64,000 bases of DNA, taken from positions 62,001-126,000 of the forward strand of contig JAJZIY010000001.1 in the NCBI GenBank assembly GCA_021828475.1, in the 5' to 3' direction. The position numbers were made by a program, and so were the translations under genes. Below are positions 1 to 7,948 of this stretch, piece by piece. The notes beneath the pieces are model-generated. The model saw only the letters and a list, made by a program, of their open reading frames with translations, was not told the DNA's origin and did no database searches. Each line of letters starts with the position of its first letter. The stretch's first letter is position 1. This DNA comes from Actinomycetes bacterium. GTDB taxonomy: Bacteria; Actinomycetota; Acidimicrobiia; Acidimicrobiales; Palsa-688.

Positions 1-1796
1 AGGCTTCGCTCCCAGATCCGCCGGCGCTCCGGCTCTTCGGGCATCGGGAAGTCCACGCTCACGTGCACCCGGCGCAAGAACGCGGGGTCGATGTTGGTCG
101 CAAGGTTGGTCGCCAGGACCACGATGCCCTCGTAGCGCTCGAGGCGCTGGAGGAGGTATGCGACCTCGATGTTGGCATAACGGTCGTGGGCGTCCGAGAC
201 CTCGGACCGCTTGCCGAAGATGGCATCGGCCTCGTCGAAGAACAGGGCCACGTTGCTGGCTTCGGCGGCAGCGAAGACGGCCGCCAGGTTCTTCTCTGTT
301 TCGCCCACCCATTTCGAGACCAGTGCGGCCAGGTCGACCTTGTAGAGGTCCAGGGACAGCTCGCCGGCGATGATCTCGGCGGCAAGGGTCTTGCCTGTGC
401 CCGAAGGCCCAGAGAACATGGCCACCACACCACTCGATGGCGAGGGCTCGAAGCCCCACTCGTAGAACACGGTGTGCTTGTAACGCGAGCGGGCGACGAC
501 CTCTCGGAGCCGTTCCATGCGGTCGCCGTCGAGCACGAGGTCCCCCCAGCCACGGGTGGGCCGGATCCGGGGCGCCAGGGCGCTGATGTGGCCGGCGGCC
601 AACCGTCTTATTGCCGCACCGACACCTCCCACCCCGGGTACGGCAGCCGCGACCTGCTCCAGTTGCTCGGCTGTCAGGGACTGGTCCTGCCAGGCAGACG
701 GTGCTTGCGCCGGCTCGTGCGCCCCCGCCACCCCCCCGTCGCATTGGCCCTCGGGACCGGCCTGTCCCGGCCGGTCGGAGGCCACCGACTCCCATTCCTG
801 GCGCGTAGCGCGGGCCGGGGCGGCCGGGCGCTCGGCCCACGCCACTGAGGGCAGGCTGTCCAAAGGGAGCTCCTCGCTCGAGCCCAACGCCCAGCGGATG
901 TGGGCCGCCTCCTCGACCCGCCGGCGCGCGTCGGGCGGCAGTGGGGCGTCGAGGTCGACGAGGACTGCGCACTGCAGGAGCGTTGCCTGGCGCACGAGCG
1001 CGTCCCAGGCGTTGGGGGACGCGGGCAGGGGGGATTCGAGCAGAGGGCCCAGGGCGGCGCCGGCCTGCTCGCGCCGTCGTGCCCGGTCCGTGCCCGGCAC
1101 GAGCAACAGCTTGGTGCTGCGCGGCAGTTGCGCGCCCGCCGGGACCACGCCGGCGATGTAGCGCCAGCCCGGCGGCAGCTCGGGGTCCGGCGAGGTGTCG
1201 CCGCTCAGGTGCCACACGACCGTCGCCGAGGGGGTGATGGGGGCCGATGCGATGGGGCCGGCGTCCATGGGACCGAGAAGGGCCGCCCGCCGCAGGCCGC
1301 TACCCGGCCCGGCAGCCAGTGCCACCTCGGGACGGTCCCCGAACAGGAGCTGGAGCGTGAACAGACTGAGGCGTCTCTGGCTCACGTCGTCGTTGAGGTA
1401 GCCGACGACGCGCTGACGGCGCGGGTCGAGCTCGACGGCGCAGGCTGCCGCGAACACTTCGCTTTCCATCTCCGACAACGCGGCAAACCGGACAATACGT
1501 CCAAATTGGCCGTCGCCGGAAATCTCGGCACGCAAACTGTCGCGCGCCGCTGATACAGAGGCGGCAGCCTCGGCGTCGATCGCCCGGACGAGCGACATGT
1601 CCGTTTTGGCGAGACCGGGGAGCTCGTTGAGGAGCCTGGTCAGATCCTCGTCGTCGACCTTGAGCCCGGCCAGGGGGTCCGGCCTGTGGTCGAAGGCGAC
1701 CCGCAATACCAGAGCCGCCCGGTTGAGCAGGACGTCCGCCAGTACCGCCCACGCAGGCGCCTCCTGCGTGGCGTGGCTTTGCCCTGGGATTACCAT
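1..1796 (-). CDS. AAA+ ATPase of the contractile injection system (C-terminus beyond window)
   Basis: The frame is open from an ATG at 1796 to the window edge, giving at least 598 codons. The AAA+ core starts near residue 455. Walker A is GPSGTGKT (about 463-470), Walker B is LFFDEAD (about 518-524), and the sensor and arginine-finger stretch reads VLATNLATNIDPAFLRRVH near the edge. The first 450 residues are poorly conserved, rich in Ala, Leu and Pro, and I recognise no domain in them. AAA+ proteins of this type (Afp15/Pvc15-like) accompany nearly all eCIS loci and are thought to act in particle assembly. The gene diverges from the DUF4255 tail-terminator gene across 105 bp, which supports the assignment. 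The ATG lacks a clear Shine-Dalgarno sequence, so the start is the least certain point. Confidence 0.85.
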   Translation of the reverse strand, partial: MVIPGQSHATQEAPAWAVLADVLLNRAALVLRVAFDHRPDPLAGLKVDDEDLTRLLNELPGLAKTDMSLVRAIDAEAAASVSAARDSLRAEISGDGQFGRIVRFAALSEMESEVFAAACAVELDPRRQRVVGYLNDDVSQRRLSLFTLQLLFGDRPEVALAAGPGSGLRRAALLGPMDAGPIASAPITPSATVVWHLSGDTSPDPELPPGWRYIAGVVPAGAQLPRSTKLLLVPGTDRARRREQAGAALGPLLESPLPASPNAWDALVRQATLLQCAVLVDLDAPLPPDARRRVEEAAHIRWALGSSEELPLDSLPSVAWAERPAAPARATRQEWESVASDRPGQAGPEGQCDGGVAGAHEPAQAPSAWQDQSLTAEQLEQVAAAVPGVGGVGAAIRRLAAGHISALAPRIRPTRGWGDLVLDGDRMERLREVVARSRYKHTVFYEWGFEPSPSSGVVAMFSGPSGTGKTLAAEIIAGELSLDLYKVDLAALVSKWVGETEKNLAAVFAAAEASNVALFFDEADAIFGKRSEVSDAHDRYANIEVAYLLQRLERYEGIVVLATNLATNIDPAFLRRVHVSVDFPMPEEPERRRIWERS

Positions 1797-1823
1797 AGCC
1801 AAGTCAACCAGAAAATGCACCTC

Positions 1824-1837
1824 TACGGTCCACCGTA
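1824..1837. promoter_or_regulatory. 14-bp palindrome in the divergent ATPase/DUF4255 promoter region
   Basis: The arms TACGGT and ACCGTA flank a CC centre, midway between the two divergent starts (1796 and 1902). The position suits an operator controlling one or both directions. The same half-site recurs in the palindrome at 41229-41251, with a longer gap. Function is inferred from position and symmetry only. Confidence 0.35.
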
Positions 1838-1901
1838 CTGCCGGACTTCGGAGGGGCAGAGACGCTACGCTACTGCTGGGGCGATTCAGGGAGCTGCCAG
1901 C

Positions 1902-2669
1902 TTGATCCAGTTCATCGACGAGGCGATTGAGACTTTGCTGCGCCGGGAGGTCCCTCTCCCGGAGCCCAGCGTCGACATCTCCTTCGCGGCGCCGGACCGG
2001 GCGTGGGGGGCAGGTCTCACCCGCCCCACGGTCAATGTCTTCCTCTGGGACGTGCGGCGCAGTCTCAGCCGGATGACCGCCGGGTTGGCCCAGAAGAGCG
2101 CGGACGGGCAGGTGGCGCGCCGCCCGGTGGACCCGGTGGTCGACCTGCGCTACCTGGTGACGGCGTGGGCCTCGGAGCACCGCGACGAGCACCAGCTGCT
2201 CGGTTCGGTGCTGCGCTGCCTACTGGCCAACTCGTCCGTGCCTGCCGCATACGTCCCGCCCCAGGTGCCACCGTCGTCGCCGCTGTCGGTCTCGCTCGCA
2301 AGCGAGGAGTCCCGTGTCCCAGGTGAGTTCTGGTCGTCGCTGGACGGGAGGCTCAAGCCCGGGCTGCAGGTGGTGGTCAGCCTCTCGCTCAACGTCTACG
2401 ACTGGGCCGCCGCCGCCGCACCTCCGGGCGAGATCAGCCTTGCTTCGTCGTCGATGGAGGTTGCCCCCGCCCCACCGGGCACCAGGGCGCCCGGCGGGGC
2501 GGAGGTCGCGCCCCGTCCTGGTGCCCTCACGGCGGGCCCGGCTCATGCGGGCGGTCAGAGCGTCCCGGTCTTCCGCCGCCGGCGCAGCTCGGGCGTGCTC
2601 ACCATGGAGGGCCGTCCTGCAGCGGTCGAGAGCGGCGGGGGGGCCGTCCCGGCCGGCGACGGGGACTGA
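1902..2669 (+). CDS. DUF4255 family protein, eCIS tail terminator/cap (Pvc16/Afp16-like)
   Basis: 255 aa from a TTG start. I chose TTG 1902 because AGGGAG lies 9 bases upstream and the family begins with this Ile-Gln-Phe-Ile-Asp-Glu segment; the frame is open further upstream but without family-like sequence. Residues 1-185 carry the DUF4255 fold: a short helix, then the VNVFLWDVRRS strand, PVDPVVDLRYLVTAWA and the helix after HRDEHQLLG. In characterised eCIS particles this protein caps the inner tube and stops its polymerisation. The last 70 residues are Pro/Ala-rich and probably disordered. The next gene begins 8 bp downstream, so it is probably co-transcribed with the giant membrane proteins, an unusual operon partner. 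Confidence 0.85.
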   Translation: MIQFIDEAIETLLRREVPLPEPSVDISFAAPDRAWGAGLTRPTVNVFLWDVRRSLSRMTAGLAQKSADGQVARRPVDPVVDLRYLVTAWASEHRDEHQLLGSVLRCLLANSSVPAAYVPPQVPPSSPLSVSLASEESRVPGEFWSSLDGRLKPGLQVVVSLSLNVYDWAAAAAPPGEISLASSSMEVAPAPPGTRAPGGAEVAPRPGALTAGPAHAGGQSVPVFRRRRSSGVLTMEGRPAAVESGGGAVPAGDGD

Positions 2670-2677
2670 GCAGGCCC

Positions 2678-5086
2678 GTGCGCGCCCTACTCGAGTCGCA
2701 GGAGATCTCCGCCCAGCCGGGCGTGCCCTTCTCGTTGTCCGTCCAGGTGTCCAACACAGCGGACGTGATCGACTCGGTCTACGCGTCAATCGACGGGTTG
2801 GAGGGTGCAAGCGTCAGCTGCGCACCCCGCGAGTTGCCGCTCTTCCCGGGGACGAGCGGGCCCATCACGGTCACCGTGCACCTCCCCTCGGCCTTCCGGG
2901 CCGGGCGTTACGAGGCCCGGGTCACCGCCCGCTCGCGGCTGGCGCCGACCGAGCAGGCGGTATGCGAGTTCGTCCTGGACGTCGAGCCGGTCAGCGTGGC
3001 CAGGACGACGGTGGCTCCGCTGACCCGCAGCGGCCACCGCAAGTCCCGTTTCGCCGTGTCCGTCGACAACCTTGGCAACACGGACCTCGACGTGAGCCTG
3101 CATGCTTCGGATCCTGAGCGTGCCCTGCGGCTCGTGTTCACGCCGGCGAAGGTCTCGGTGGCTCCGGCGGCCTCCGCCCACCTCACCATGTCGGTGCACG
3201 CGCCGCGGCGGGTTTTTGGTTCCGAGCTCCAGCGGCCCATAAGCATCACCGGCACCGCAACGCCTGTCTCAACGGCGGCGGCACCGCCGGTCGAGCTCGA
3301 GGCCCGTGCCACCTACGTGCAGCGGCCCCGTGTAGCACGAGGAGTGGTCACGGCCCTCGTGCTGGCTGCGGTCGTGGCGCTGTGGGCCGGCATCTTCGTT
3401 TTCGGCCTCCAGGCTGTCCTGTCCCAGCAGGCGCTCGACAAGTCGGCCCCGCTGTCGTTCTTCGCCCCGGTGCAAGCGGCCGCCGGTTCGGCGGCTGCGG
3501 GGGCCTCCGGTGCTTCTGCGGGCGGTGCCAGGACCGGTGGGGCTCCCGCAGGGTTCCAGCCGAAGAACGTGGCGCCCGCCGGTATCGGGGGCACCATCAC
3601 GGGCAACGTGAGCTCCCTTTACGAGCCCAACGGCGTCGGCCGGGTCACGGCTCAGGCCTACCTGATCGGCTCCCGGACCTCCGTGCCCATCTCCGCCGCA
3701 ACCGGGCCGACGGGGGATTTCCAGATTGCGGGCCTGTTCCCGGGCACTTACAAGGTCGCCTTCACGGCGCCCGGTTTCGACACGGTCTGGTACCCCGGCA
3801 CAGCCTCGGCGGCCAAGGCGGCGGTGGTCCCCGTACAGGCATCGGGTACGACCAAGCTCGGAGGCCTGCAGGTGACGGGGCTCCCGGGCTCCGTGACGGG
3901 ACTGGTGGTCACCGGCGGGGCGACGGTGCCGCCTGTCAAGGTGATGGCGCTGGTCGACAACGTGCCCACAGGCAAGACGGCGACGACGGATGCCCAGGGG
4001 CATTACCGCTTGAACGGGCTGGCGTCGCCGGCGACGTACACACTTTCCTTCAGCGCTCCGGGCTTCCAGCAATCGGACCAGCAGGTGTTCGTCAACGGCG
4101 GCCAGGCCGTGGTGGCCAACACCGTCTACATGTCCGCAGGCAATGGCCAGATAGACGGGATGGTGAGCGACGGCAAGGGCCCGCTCGGCGGTGTCAACGT
4201 CCTGGCGACCTCCAACGGCAGGACCTTCGAGAGCTCCACTGCAAGTGCGGGTGCGGCCGGGCAGTTCTCGCTGTCCCAGCTGCCGACCCCCGCCACGTAC
4301 CTGCTGCAGTTCTCCAAGCAGGGTTACGGTTCCCAGAGCGTGGCCGTCGAGCTGGCGCCCGGGCAGGTGATCACTGCGCTCCGGGTCTCGATGGTGGGCG
4401 GGACGGGTACCGTCTCGGGCCTCGTGACAGGGCCCGGCGGCGCGCCGCTCGGTGGCGTGACCGTGACCGTGGGAGCTCTGGCGACGCCCGCCTCGACCCA
4501 GACGCTCACGGGCGGGAGCCTCGGGGCGCAGGTTGGCACGTACACGATCGCGGGCCTGCCGACGCCGGGGACATACTCCCTGACCTTCTCGCTTTCCGGC
4601 TACACCAGCCAGACGGTGGGGGCGACGCTCGGTCCCACCGGCTTGGCAGCGGGCGTCGACGTCCAGCTGCAGCCGGCGCTCGGGCAGGTCCAAGGGCGGG
4701 TTGTCGACGCCGTCAGCGGCCGGGCCCTGGCAGGCGTGACGGTGAGCATCACCGACGGCACCAACCAGCAGCAGACCCTCAGCGCATCCTCGCCACCGGG
4801 TGGGTACAAGCTGACGCAGTTGCCGGCGGGCGTCTACACGGTCAGCTTCTCCTATCCCGGCTACCAGAACGAGACGGCGCTGGTCCACCTCGCCGCCGGA
4901 CAGACCGTTGCCAGTCGCATACGGATGGCGCCTGTGCCAGGTGCTGCGGGGCCCGGCGGCCCGACGGCGGGTGCCGGCAGCCCGACCACCGCTGCCGCTG
5001 GCCCCCCTGCGGCCTCCAGCCTCAGGAAGCCCGGCAGCAGGCGGGTCACTCCGCGCTTCGTGCGGGGCCGGGAGGTGATCAGGTGA
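2678..5086 (+). CDS. Single-pass membrane protein with Ig-like N-terminus and carboxypeptidase-regulatory-like repeats (802 aa)
   Basis: GTG start. Residues 1-210 form two beta-sandwich (Ig/NEW3-like) domains and have no signal peptide. A Tyr-Val-Gln-Arg-Pro-Arg stretch precedes one TM helix at about 221-247. After an Ala/Gly linker come five repeats of about 80-95 residues (about 297-745), each opening with a G-x-(I/V)-x-G strand and containing PGTY-x-(L/V)-x-F and GF/GY signatures of the carboxypeptidase D regulatory-like fold. The tail is Pro/Ala-rich. With no signal peptide and one internal TM helix, the N-terminus is probably cytosolic and the repeats outside; this is inference. First of three consecutive paralogues downstream of DUF4255. 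It may link the injection particle to the membrane or display an outer stalk. Substrate unknown. Confidence 0.8.
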   Translation: MRALLESQEISAQPGVPFSLSVQVSNTADVIDSVYASIDGLEGASVSCAPRELPLFPGTSGPITVTVHLPSAFRAGRYEARVTARSRLAPTEQAVCEFVLDVEPVSVARTTVAPLTRSGHRKSRFAVSVDNLGNTDLDVSLHASDPERALRLVFTPAKVSVAPAASAHLTMSVHAPRRVFGSELQRPISITGTATPVSTAAAPPVELEARATYVQRPRVARGVVTALVLAAVVALWAGIFVFGLQAVLSQQALDKSAPLSFFAPVQAAAGSAAAGASGASAGGARTGGAPAGFQPKNVAPAGIGGTITGNVSSLYEPNGVGRVTAQAYLIGSRTSVPISAATGPTGDFQIAGLFPGTYKVAFTAPGFDTVWYPGTASAAKAAVVPVQASGTTKLGGLQVTGLPGSVTGLVVTGGATVPPVKVMALVDNVPTGKTATTDAQGHYRLNGLASPATYTLSFSAPGFQQSDQQVFVNGGQAVVANTVYMSAGNGQIDGMVSDGKGPLGGVNVLATSNGRTFESSTASAGAAGQFSLSQLPTPATYLLQFSKQGYGSQSVAVELAPGQVITALRVSMVGGTGTVSGLVTGPGGAPLGGVTVTVGALATPASTQTLTGGSLGAQVGTYTIAGLPTPGTYSLTFSLSGYTSQTVGATLGPTGLAAGVDVQLQPALGQVQGRVVDAVSGRALAGVTVSITDGTNQQQTLSASSPPGGYKLTQLPAGVYTVSFSYPGYQNETALVHLAAGQTVASRIRMAPVPGAAGPGGPTAGAGSPTTAAAGPPAASSLRKPGSRRVTPRFVRGREVIR

Positions 5087-7938
5087 GGGTCGATGTCGCC
5101 CCGCGTAGCGCCGTCGTCGCGCCAGGGGTGCCGGCGGTCTTCACAGTGCAGGTCTTCAATACCGAAGCTCTGATCAGCGGGCACCGCATCCGGATCCTTG
5201 GTGCCGACAGCGAGTGGACCTCCCTGGACAAGCAGGACCTGTCCCTGTTCCCGGGGAGCACCGGTATCGCCGTGCTCAGCGTCAACTTCCCGAGGAGCTC
5301 CCCGGCCGGTCTGCGGCGGGTGAGCGTGGAGGTGCGCGAGGTCACCGAGCCCTACGAGGTGCAGGTGGTCGACCTCGAGCTCGAGGTGCCGCCCGAGCCG
5401 GGGCTGGCTCTCAAGCTGGATCCATCGAGCGTCACGGCGGGCCGCCGGGGTGCGGTGGCGGCAGTGGTGAGCAATACCGGCAACGTCAACCAGAGCGTGA
5501 CCTTGGTCGGCGTCGAGGACGAGGGCAAGGTCGGCTTCACCTTCGCGCCGGCGCAGCTGCCCCTGGCTCCCGGGGAGAGCCGGCCGGTAACGGTCAAGCT
5601 GAAAGGTCGCAGGCCGATCGCGGGCAGTCCCAAGGTTCGGCCCTTCACGGTCACATCGACCGGGGATGCCAACCCTGGCACGCCAGTGAAGGCTTTCGGC
5701 ACTTTCCTGCAGAAGGCGTGGATCAGCCGGGGCCACCTGGCGCTGGTCGGGCTCCTGCTTGCGGCCACCGTGTTCGCTGCTGTGATAACGGTCACCCTGG
5801 CCCGGATAAACAACACCTCGGCCAACAACTCCAACGATGTGATGCAAGCCCTGCAGGCCAGCCTCGCTTCCCAGGCGGGTGCCGCCGGTGGCACGGGCGG
5901 GGCGTCCATGTCCGGCACGGTCACGTCGTTGTCCGGGGGCCCCGCGGCCGGTCTCGATGGCATCACCGTCTACATATTCAGCGCCGCCGACACCTCCACC
6001 GCTCTGGCGTCGACGGCTACCGGCGCCCACGGGCGTTACAGGTTCTCAGGGCTGGCCCCTGGCTCGTACAAACTCGAGTTCACCGGAGCCGGGTTCGCCG
6101 AGCAGTGGTACCCGGACAGCCCCACCCCCGAGGGCGGCACCCCCATCGACCTCGTCTCCCAGCAGGCCCTCAACGGTGTCAACAGCCAGCTCGGGGGGCT
6201 GCCGGGGACCATAGCGGGCACGGTCACCGGGCCGTCGCCTGCGGGCGCGCTGGTGGCCTTGGAGGTGGCGAGCGCCAACACTGCGCTGAACGGCGCGGTC
6301 GTCGGCTCGACGACCGCCGACTCGTCGGGGGCGTTCGCCCTGCCCAACGTGCCCTCGCCGGCCACCTACCAGCTCGTGGTCAGCAAAGCCGGGTACGCCA
6401 CTGCGACCCAGACCGTCGACCTGGCGAGCGGCCAGGCGGACTCCGGCGTTACCGTACTGCTGCAGCTGGGTGACGGCACGGTCTCGGGCAAGATCTCCTC
6501 GACGAGCAGCCCCCTCGGCGGGGCTACGGTCAGCGCCACGGGAGGCACCAGCGGTTCACCCGTCACTTCCTCCACGGTCTCGCTGACGGGGAGCAAGGCC
6601 GGCGACTTCGAGCTCGGGAACCTGCCCACCCCCGGGACGTTCACCGTAGCCGTCAGCGCCCCCGGCTATGCGAGCCAGACCCTCAACCTGAGCCTGGCTG
6701 CCGGCGAGCACCTGCAGGGCATCGACGTGACGCTCACCAAGGGCAGCGGGGAGATCTCCGGCAGGACGGTCCTGGCCGACGGGTCGCCGGCGGGCGGGGT
6801 GCTGGTGACCGTCGCCGACGGCCAGCTGTCGCTCACGACCACCACCCTCACCCTCGGGGGTGCGACCGGTGCGGCCGGCAGCTTCCAGCTCGGCGGCCTC
6901 CCGTCGCCGGGGACCTACCAGGTCACGTTCTCCCGGCCCGACCTGGTCAGCGAGACCACCCAGGTCCAGCTGTCGCCGCCCGGTACCCCGCCGTCGCCGG
7001 GAGCCCTTGTCGACCCGCTGCACGTCGACGTGACCATGCAGCAGGCCACTTCTGTCATCTACGGGCGTGTCACCGATCCCCATGGCCGGCCACTCGCCGG
7101 CATCAGCGTGTCGATCAGCTCGGGGTCTTCCAGCTACACGGTCACGACAGCCGATGTCCCGGTCGGGGGCGAGTACGAGGTGGACGGCATCACGCCCGGC
7201 ACCTATACGGTCAGCTTCAGCCGTTCGGGCTCGGTGCCTACGTCGTCGGTGGTGAGCGTGGTCTCGGGCCAGCGTTACCGGGACGACGCCGTCCTGGCGG
7301 ATGCCGCGTCGATAGACGGCTACGTCGACCAGTCCGTCAACGGGACCGACGTCGGCCTGCCCGGTGCGACGGCCACGATCTACCTGTCCAACCAGTACCC
7401 CGGCACCTCTCTCGCAACGGTCACGACGGACTCGCGTGGTCACTACCTTTTCCCGGACCTGGCCGCGCCCCAGGAGTACATAGTCCAGTACGCCTACCCG
7501 GCGGGTACGCCCGGGCAGAAGACCGCCGACGTGGTGCTCAAACCGAGCGAGGCCGACCACCTGCCGACTGTGGTGCTCGTCACCGGAGCGGGGAGCGCGG
7601 CCGGTCCCACCACGTCGACCACCGCCGGGCAGGCGACGACGCTCCCCGCGACAACAGGGGTACCCACATCGACGTCCACCACGAGCCTGCCTACGACCAC
7701 GACGGCGCCTACGACCACGACGGCGCCCACGACCACGACGGCGCCCACGACCACGACGGCGCCCACGACCACCACGGCGCCCACGACCACGACGGCGCCC
7801 ACGACCACCACGGCACCGACGGCCACTAGCACGACGACCACTGTGGTGGCCGGCTCGACCAGTAGCACGACGGGCGGGACCACCACCACGACCGGCCCCA
7901 ACGGGACCACTACGACGACTGCGCTGCAGCCCAGCTAG
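5083..7938 (+). CDS. Paralogous single-pass membrane stalk protein with PTTTTA repeats (951 aa)
   Basis: The GTG start overlaps the upstream stop as GTGA, so the two genes are translationally coupled. The frame is open well upstream, but that part is a shadow of the preceding gene. It has the same plan as its neighbour: two Ig-like domains (about 1-105 and 106-205), the juxtamembrane sequence TFLQKAWISRG, a TM helix at about 219-240, then about six carboxypeptidase-regulatory-like repeats (roughly 270-845). From about residue 850 the chain is Ser/Thr/Pro-rich, including seven PTTTTA hexapeptides. This type of tail is typical of wall-spanning stalks and is often O-glycosylated, which fits the glycosyltransferases at 17.8-20.2 kb; that link is speculative. 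Confidence 0.8.
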   Translation: MRVDVAPRSAVVAPGVPAVFTVQVFNTEALISGHRIRILGADSEWTSLDKQDLSLFPGSTGIAVLSVNFPRSSPAGLRRVSVEVREVTEPYEVQVVDLELEVPPEPGLALKLDPSSVTAGRRGAVAAVVSNTGNVNQSVTLVGVEDEGKVGFTFAPAQLPLAPGESRPVTVKLKGRRPIAGSPKVRPFTVTSTGDANPGTPVKAFGTFLQKAWISRGHLALVGLLLAATVFAAVITVTLARINNTSANNSNDVMQALQASLASQAGAAGGTGGASMSGTVTSLSGGPAAGLDGITVYIFSAADTSTALASTATGAHGRYRFSGLAPGSYKLEFTGAGFAEQWYPDSPTPEGGTPIDLVSQQALNGVNSQLGGLPGTIAGTVTGPSPAGALVALEVASANTALNGAVVGSTTADSSGAFALPNVPSPATYQLVVSKAGYATATQTVDLASGQADSGVTVLLQLGDGTVSGKISSTSSPLGGATVSATGGTSGSPVTSSTVSLTGSKAGDFELGNLPTPGTFTVAVSAPGYASQTLNLSLAAGEHLQGIDVTLTKGSGEISGRTVLADGSPAGGVLVTVADGQLSLTTTTLTLGGATGAAGSFQLGGLPSPGTYQVTFSRPDLVSETTQVQLSPPGTPPSPGALVDPLHVDVTMQQATSVIYGRVTDPHGRPLAGISVSISSGSSSYTVTTADVPVGGEYEVDGITPGTYTVSFSRSGSVPTSSVVSVVSGQRYRDDAVLADAASIDGYVDQSVNGTDVGLPGATATIYLSNQYPGTSLATVTTDSRGHYLFPDLAAPQEYIVQYAYPAGTPGQKTADVVLKPSEADHLPTVVLVTGAGSAAGPTTSTTAGQATTLPATTGVPTSTSTTSLPTTTTAPTTTTAPTTTTAPTTTTAPTTTTAPTTTTAPTTTTAPTATSTTTTVVAGSTSSTTGGTTTTTGPNGTTTTTALQPS
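7690..7815 (+). repeat. Seven tandem 18-bp coding repeats (PTTTTA)
   Basis: Unit CCNACGACCACSACGGCR is repeated seven times in frame, with only third-base changes. It encodes the stalk of the 951-aa membrane protein. In-frame 18-bp units allow length change by slippage without loss of the frame. Confidence 0.9.
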
Positions 7939-7948
7939 CGAGGGAACT

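Noticed and set aside
3382-5082. Long open extension upstream of the 951-aa membrane protein
   Set aside because: It lies fully inside the 802-aa gene in another frame and has Arg/Gly-rich shadow composition. The GTGA overlap at 5083 gives a normal start.
7690-7815. Regular repeats that could suggest a CRISPR array
   Set aside because: Units are 18 bp, contiguous without spacers, and in frame as PTTTTA within a coding gene.
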